From Elmis aenea (taxonomy: Eukaryota > Arthropoda > Insecta > Coleoptera > Elmidae), in NCBI GenBank assembly GCA_947652605.1, contig OX393577.1:50753494-50817493 (forward strand): a DNA stretch of 64,000 nucleotides, read 5' to 3'. Position numbers and translations under genes: made by a program. The stretch's first letter is position 1. Each line of letters begins with the position of its first letter. Positions 58,336-64,000 of this stretch are shown here, piece by piece. A model generated the notes under the pieces. It had not been told where the DNA came from. It saw nothing but the letters and a program-made list of their open reading frames with translations, and made no database searches.

Positions 58336-60052
58336 GGGTGGATCGCTCTTATATGGGATTTTTTTTTTCGAATTTCGATTTCGGGGGGTGCGCGATAGAT
58401 GCCCTGATATATTTTGATTAATCATGCAAAATATTTTAAAAAAATAATAATTGGAAGTACTGCCCCAAAGTCGTCAAAGTTTTCGAGAATTTAAAAAAAG
58501 TTACTTTAAATTAAAATGTCTTTGTTCTATTTTTAACAACGAATTTCACGACTTTTTGGAACATTATCACAGTTTATGCTTTTAATTATTAAAATAACAA
58601 TGTAACACACCGTTTTTCTTACTTTCCCGAGTAATTTTATTGTCACGTGCGCGTGGTGTGCGCGGGTAGTGCAGCGGATATGTCATTTAGCATCCCTTTA
58701 CTTTATAGTTTCAATTTTTTTTTCAGGAAGAGATCACGTTTCGTTCTGATTTCGAATATTTAAGATTTGATAGTGTGATTTTTTTGTAATAAAAGTACAA
58801 ACGTTTACGTAGCAGTGATACAAACTGTCCTATATTTGGTGTTGGCAAAGAATTCCCGAATAGTTTGTTACCGACGCATGAAGGCATGATATAATATTTT
58901 ATTTACGTCTCCAAACCTTAGCAAACGATTTCAGGATTTGGTTAGAGACACTAGTAAAATAGTTACTACTGACATAGAACAAATCTGGAGTAGAGCGTCC
59001 TTACCTACAGTAGAGTATCGAACAATCTTAGCGAAAATAAAAACATATCATGACAAATACCGTGCAATCCCTATCAATGTAGAAAGAATAGTGACTACAG
59101 AAACAAATTGGAGAGGTTCAAAATGGACGCCAGGACCCTGTTTGACATTGCCACGCAAATGTAGTTCGTTCGAGACTAGTTCTTGTGACAAATCGCGAAA
59201 GATACTCATTAAAGAAAGAGAATTCTTGTTAGACCAGCGAGGTCAAAGAAAAATGATGATGTGTTCCTTAGATAGAGAGACTACAAGGAAAAACGAAACC
59301 AATATTTCCAAAAAATTGCAACGAAATTTTTATGAAGAAGCTTCCCAAACATCAAAGTCCCAAAGATCCACGTCTCAAACTAAGGGTTCAAATTCTAAGC
59401 CCTTAAAAGCAAATGCTGATATGCAGGAAAAGCAATGACTATCGCAGAAAAGTTGTGTTCGAAGAGCACATTAGTGTATTGAAAAAACCTGGCTCACAAT
59501 ACATTGACCATATTTCTATGAAATCTAGTGACGCAAAAACAATTGCCAATTGACTGTTCGCGTCATTTCCGAAGCCATCGCAAATCTGGACAAAGTCGAA
59601 ACTGATATTTTACCTAAATTTTGTTTGATGCCTTGCCACACACAAACCACTGAAAGATGTGTCAAATTGGTGACGGATCAGAAATAAATTAGAATCTTGT
59701 CGTATCATACCAAGAAAGACTACAAAACCAAGTTATTAACTTAATTTTGGAGTGATCTTAATTTTTTTTAAAACTGTTTTTGTGTGATTTTACATTCTGT
59801 TCTATTTTCTTATTCTTTTAATTGTCCAAAAAAGTTATAAACATTTTGTAGCCTAACCTTGAATACTTTTATTGGGCATAAACTATAACCTACATTCAGC
59901 AAATTTTTTTTCAAAATTCAGCAGGCTTGGGGCAGTACTTGCACTAATAATATCAAAATATTGTCTTTATGACTTCTGATTGTATTCCCTTAGAGCATCT
60001 TTTCCGCACCCTGCCAGAAAAAAAAAATAAAAAAATAAAATTCGATCCACCC
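58336..60052 (+). mobile_element. 1.7 kb TA-GGGTGGATCG TIR element with broken gene
   Basis: GGGTGGATCG at the left and CGATCCACCC at the right are perfect 10 bp inverted repeats with TA on both sides. The interior holds the gene remnant at 58938-59687. It looks like a DNA transposon whose own protein has decayed. I cannot assign the superfamily from the sequence alone. Confidence 0.65.
58935..59687 (+). pseudogene. Protein of an unnamed arthropod repeat family, frameshifted
   Basis: No ATG start: the frame opens after TTTCAG, which looks like a splice acceptor, with DLVRDTSKIVTTDIEQIW. It contains YHDKYR (about residue 40) and LIKEREFLLDQRGQRKMMM, and stops at 59438 after 166 codons. A shifted frame continues with RRKVVFEEHISVLKKPGS to a stop near 59552. 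A third gives CHTQTTERCVKLVTD and ends at 59687. From memory, IW-x-R-A-x-(L/I)-P-T-V, EREFL-DQR-x2-RKM and CH-(S/T)-Q-x3-ERCVKLVT belong to a multicopy, poorly characterised protein family in insects and crustaceans. Its function is unknown to me, and being inside a TIR element suggests a transposon protein. At least two frameshifts make this copy non-functional. Confidence 0.55.
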
Positions 60053-60129
60053 TAACATTCATTTATTGCTCTTTTACAATTTTATTTATCAGTTTCACTT
60101 TATTATGCACACTACAATTTCAAAAGACA

Positions 60130-60520
60130 CTAAGACGCGAGTGTTTAATGCATATCAATTCTTACTTACAGTTCAGAAACTTGGGCGCTAACACAAAAGC
60201 AAAAACAAAGGATACAGACGCAGGAGATATTTTTTTTAAATAGGATAAAGAGATGCAGACTAACTTAACACGATTAGCAATTATAAAATTAAGAAGAGAC
60301 TAGGAGTGGTAAATATAACGAAAAAGATGGAGACAAATCAATTAAGATGGCTGGGCCATCTACTACGCATGTAGGAAGTAAAGAAACACTGGAAACAAAA
60401 TGAGAAAACGACGTGACACACAGACTATAAGAAAAATGAGTCAGCTGGAGAGATGTGCCACAGTTGACCAGCAATAGAGAGGAATGGAGAAACATAATCA
60501 AGAATCAAGGATCCTATTAA
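60130..60520 (+). pseudogene. LINE reverse-transcriptase ORF, C-terminal tail
   Basis: On the plus strand, scattered frames show the typical LINE order: a Y-x-S-E-T-W-A-L-T-like start (TACAGTTCAGAAACTTGGGC), RRLGVVNITKKMETNQLRWLG (about 60290-60352, motif QLRWLGHLLRM), and a final SQLERCATVDQQ/EEWRNIIKNQGS-like end near 60520. Stops and shifts abound. No RT core is present. It is a different fragment from that at 27060-27470, with the opposite strand. Confidence 0.6.
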
Positions 60521-62680
60521 GAAGAAATGATTGCTTTTGGAGATTTGCCGAAAAACAATCAAATAATTTGTTTATAGCTACAGTTGAAATGCTAAAAGTT
60601 AAAATTACAATTATTACTTTTTCTATTTTACACAATTTACCTATTGTCAAAAAATGTCTATAAACTCCTTGAGTCCTAACTCTCAGAACGGTTTTCTAGA
60701 ATAACATGTGGTGACTGATGCTCCCGACTACATATAGTATCAGCTGGTGCTGCCCAGAGTAGTGAGTTTGGTCCTGTATTATATCTTTCGTACACTTGCG
60801 ATTTGCATTGTAATAGCAATACAATAAAAGAAACATTTGCTGATGACACATATTGTCTGTTAGCAAGGACTGTCGATAGAATTCACACCTGGGTGTAGAA
60901 ATGGGGTATTTGACTAAATAACTCAAAATCAGTGCATATTGCGTTTACTAACAAAAAAAAACAACAAAAACACAGCAAATTTTTTAGGTATGACCAAGGC
61001 CTTAAAAAAAAATGCGTTGCACACCAATGACTTAAAAAAGAAGTGAGAGCCCTTCTAAAATTGTGAGGCCCGGAGCCCGGGGCATCTGCCCCACTTGCTC
61101 CCCTGATAGAGCCTGGGTATGACCTTAAATGTTTCATTGATATGAAAAGAGGATCTCAAAATACAGAAGTAGCCTCTAAACAATAACATTGTTCATAAAC
61201 AATTTTTTTTTACAATAAAACCTTTTGTAAACTAGCATATCAACATTTTTCGTGCTGCTTAAATTAGGTAAAAATATCCCAAAAACATAAGTCAACACTA
61301 AAATTTTTAGTTAAGCCTATTTTTGTTTAACATTTTTACACACGCAGTATTATAAATAAAATGTTTAACATAATGACCGCAAAAGTAGAGATCGCGTCGT
61401 ACGACTTTAACAATTAAAAATAAATCATTTTAATAATGAATTTTTATAATGAGCTTATACGCTCATCCAAAAAAGTAGATTTAAATAACACAAGTTAAAA
61501 ATACATGACTTACATTCCAAACCATTAAAATTTTACGCATTTCCGGTAAGTAATTTAAACTATTCACGAATCCATAAGCGCTTTTCGATGCATTTCCGCT
61601 CAAAATGAATAAATTAATAACAGAAGCACCACAGCGAAGTGCATCTTATTTGCATGGAAACGAAAGATCAATTTCAATAAATTATTCAATGCAAATATAA
61701 CCGAGCATTATAAATAAAAAGAACGTGAGAATCCATCTTTTTCACATGCAAATCTATGCAAATTTTGCGCAGTACAAACTCATTACGTCAGATTTTTAAA
61801 TGAATAAGCTACGTTTTTCATAATATTACATTTAAATAAGAAGAACAAGGTATGCACAAGAAGCTAATTACAGAAAATGATGTTTTTTCGTTGTAAAAAC
61901 TGCTTAAACTTTTTATTACTACCTTTCGAAGAGAAACATAATATCAAAGGGCTTATAACATTAAATCAGCTCAAAGGAAATGTTAAAAAATCAGTTCCAA
62001 GCAGAGTAGATACTATAACGATTATACAATAATATAAAGAAACAGAAAACTTGAAAGACATTTACAGTGTTAGTTTCACTCTATGAATTAAATTTCCTTT
62101 GATCTATTAACATAAAACAAGGCGAAGAGTACATGAAAAGCAATGTTGGCATTAATAACATACATTTTGTTACACAGGATGTAAGTTTCATCATGCAGAT
62201 CTCGGAAACCATTAGAGATAGAAGGATGGTGAACTTAGCAAAGTAGTTTATTTTTACGTGCTTAGTAACTAACAATCTTTACTGAAAACGTGTATGTGAG
62301 GTCCAGTTTCTGAAACCCTAAAATCTGAAGAACTCCAATTGCAAGTTATTTTACCATTATTTAATTTATTTTACTATTCTATCCAACTTTGCTAATTTAT
62401 GCTAGGTACTCTTAAACTTTTATAATAACAAAATTACCATGTAACTCGGTAGATTGTAACCCTGTGTAATAATATTGTTTAACATCATTTTGAAAACAAA
62501 GTTATTGCTGTCTAGTCTCTTTTTATTTGTCTCTTTTTAATGCGGTTTTAAAGTTATGCGGTGCATGTTCGGAAAAAAATCTATTTTGTACTGTGTTAAT
62601 CATGTTGCATTTGCTATCGATAAAATAAGATCACAAACTTTAAATACCTGCTAGAAACAGCCTTTGCCTGGATGTGTTGC
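60521..62680. other. No gene recognised; GC-rich fragment at 61040-61120
   Basis: The fragment GAGCCCGGGGCATCTGCCCC with CCCACTTGCTCCCC resembles the GC-rich stretch just inside the element at 14854, in inverted orientation; it has no clear ends. The rest is AT-rich. Confidence 0.4.
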
Positions 62681-62935
62681 AAACCGCGTAGCCATTCAAA
62701 CATCGAAATTATCAGCTGAAATAATTACTTTGGCCCATGAAATTGATGGATAAGGTTCTGATACCTTAAGTCAGAATAATATCGACGAATTGCTTGTGGA
62801 TAATGTCTTAAGTGACCATGATAGTGTTAGTATAACTTAAGATATTGTCGAAAATCCAGAAAACGATAGTGAAGCGGAAAAAACCAGCGCGCCTTACTAC
62901 AAATATAAGTCGAAAAGGTTTTCAACTTTAAAATA
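62656..62935 (+). pseudogene. Possible pogo/Tigger-like transposase C-terminal remnant
   Basis: One frame with two internal stops reads ...KLSAEIITLAHEIDG, then LSQNNIDELLVDNVLSDHD, then ENPENDSEAEK before a stop near 62935. The arrangement LAxEL/I...xxDxxELLxxxxxxLSxxD followed by an acidic stretch resembles the tail of Tigger/pogo transposases, after the DDE domain. The catalytic domain itself is not visible. This is a weak, pattern-based call. Confidence 0.4.
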
Positions 62936-64000
62936 ATTTTCTAGTTAATGACATATAGGTACTCTAAATGAGCCTTCAATTCCGAAGAATTGTATGACTG
63001 GATGAAGCAAACTGCATAAAAAATTAGTAAAATCATCATCCAAAGTTTAAACACTGATTACATAGTCAGAGATAGAAAATATCAACAGAGAACGATCGTA
63101 AAGTAAAAGCAATTCTGTTTGAAGAATCATGGTCTTTACCATGTAGATCTGATGGGATCTCTTCTAGTGAAGAAAGCGATTTCGCATCAGTTCGAAAATG
63201 GTACCGAAAATGGTCAGATAGCGACGACATTTTGGTGATGAAAGAATGTTAAAAGAATTGTGACTTTTCGATAAAATGAAATGAAGCTTAAAAAAAATTA
63301 TTTTAAGTTCTCCATCAATTTCTTTCAGATTTTCAAGGGAAATTTTCAGGCATTCTAAATTTTCATAAACCTTTATGTGATTTTGGGTTTATTTTAAATT
63401 ATTGCTTTGGTGTCATGCGCTTTTAGAAAATTATAGAACATATCCCTAATTTTTTAACATGTCTTTCTTGTGTGATTTTTTGTGGAACGCATAAAAAGAG
63501 ACTCGACTGTACTTTAAAAAAATGTTTTACTATTACTTTGATTATATTACGACAGAGGAAAAAAATGGAGCGGTTTTCATCGTTGTTAGCGTGGTTAAAT
63601 GTTCGTTGCACTTGATTCTAAAACAAGAATGTAAACGAAACTGGCATTATTTTAGTTCCAAAGCAGAGCTTAACCGAATTGGCTAATAAATTACGGTTCT
63701 CACGCACAATAGTAAAATCAATTGCCAAGATATAAATTACCTAGAGTGCCTTAAAAGATAAAATATGCCGACAATCAGTCTTTAGCCTTAAATTTCCCTC
63801 AGACATGTGCACGACATATACATAAAAACTAGTTTAGTGGAAAAAAAGAGGGCTTAAATAAAAGTTTCCGTAAGCTAACAATGTCTCTAGATTTCAGCAA
63901 ATTTATTTAAGCTCTTTTTACATTTTAGACTGAGTTATATTACGGGTAGGTACTTTATTAAAAGCTTTTCTAAACTGAATATCAGTATAAATACATAATT
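62936..64000. other. No gene recognised
   Basis: AT-rich. A short frame around 63120-63250 reads SSSEESDFASVRKWYRKWSDSDD, which may be more transposon debris, but I cannot place it. Confidence 0.35.

Overview
This 64 kb window is AT-rich, intron/intergenic-type DNA from an animal nuclear genome, most likely an insect and perhaps a beetle. The mix of BEL/Pao, hAT, PIF/Harbinger, piggyBac, Tc1/mariner and LINE relics, and the swarm of short elements ending in TA-CAGGGTG or TA-CCGGGTG, is typical of insect genomes. The order is inference only: no host gene could be used to place it. I saw no convincing host exon, rRNA, tRNA or CRISPR array. Nearly everything recognisable is mobile DNA, much of it nested.

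Layout. 1-1250: right part of a PIF/Harbinger element carrying a 648 bp foldback. 2310-2492: a hAT MITE with perfect target-site duplications (TSDs). 3253-4233: first copy of a CCGGGTG foldback family. 5713-7868: a TA-flanked element split by a 1175 bp hAT element (TSD GTTCCATC). 8750-10352: a PIF-like element with a broken MADF-domain gene, split at TTAA by an internally deleted piggyBac. 11532-11968: three units of a ~145 bp tandem repeat. 14854-16817: a three-level nest (8-bp-TSD element > PIF/Harbinger > foldback). 18898-19922: a foldback with a Harbinger MITE inside. 21380-22888: a 1.5 kb near-complete palindrome. 24321-24760: an element with TTATAA duplications inside an older tandem duplication. 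25132-27051: second copy of the hAT element with a 724 bp mariner inside, then LINE debris.

28181-32392 holds the only long intact reading frame: a 1223-codon BEL/Pao polyprotein with gag, zinc knuckles, aspartic protease, integrase and C-terminal domain, but with reverse transcriptase and RNase H missing in frame. Four ~110-150 bp tandem repeats sit directly before its start codon. No LTR pair was found.

33313-46500: another foldback, a hAT pseudogene with a 5'-truncated LINE inside it, several PIF-type MITEs (one built of repeated TTCGCGAA palindromes), and two CCGGGTG foldbacks about 2.9 kb apart in opposite orientation. 47700-64000: a GATTTAAATC-rich repeat, a hAT MITE, a 1.05 kb foldback, a 1.7 kb TIR element with a broken gene of an unnamed arthropod repeat family, a LINE tail and a pogo/Tigger-like remnant.

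No gene set works together here. The interest lies in dated nesting (several insertions have clean TSDs or an empty-site copy in the same window), in long inverted repeats able to fold into hairpins, and in the open RT-less BEL frame.
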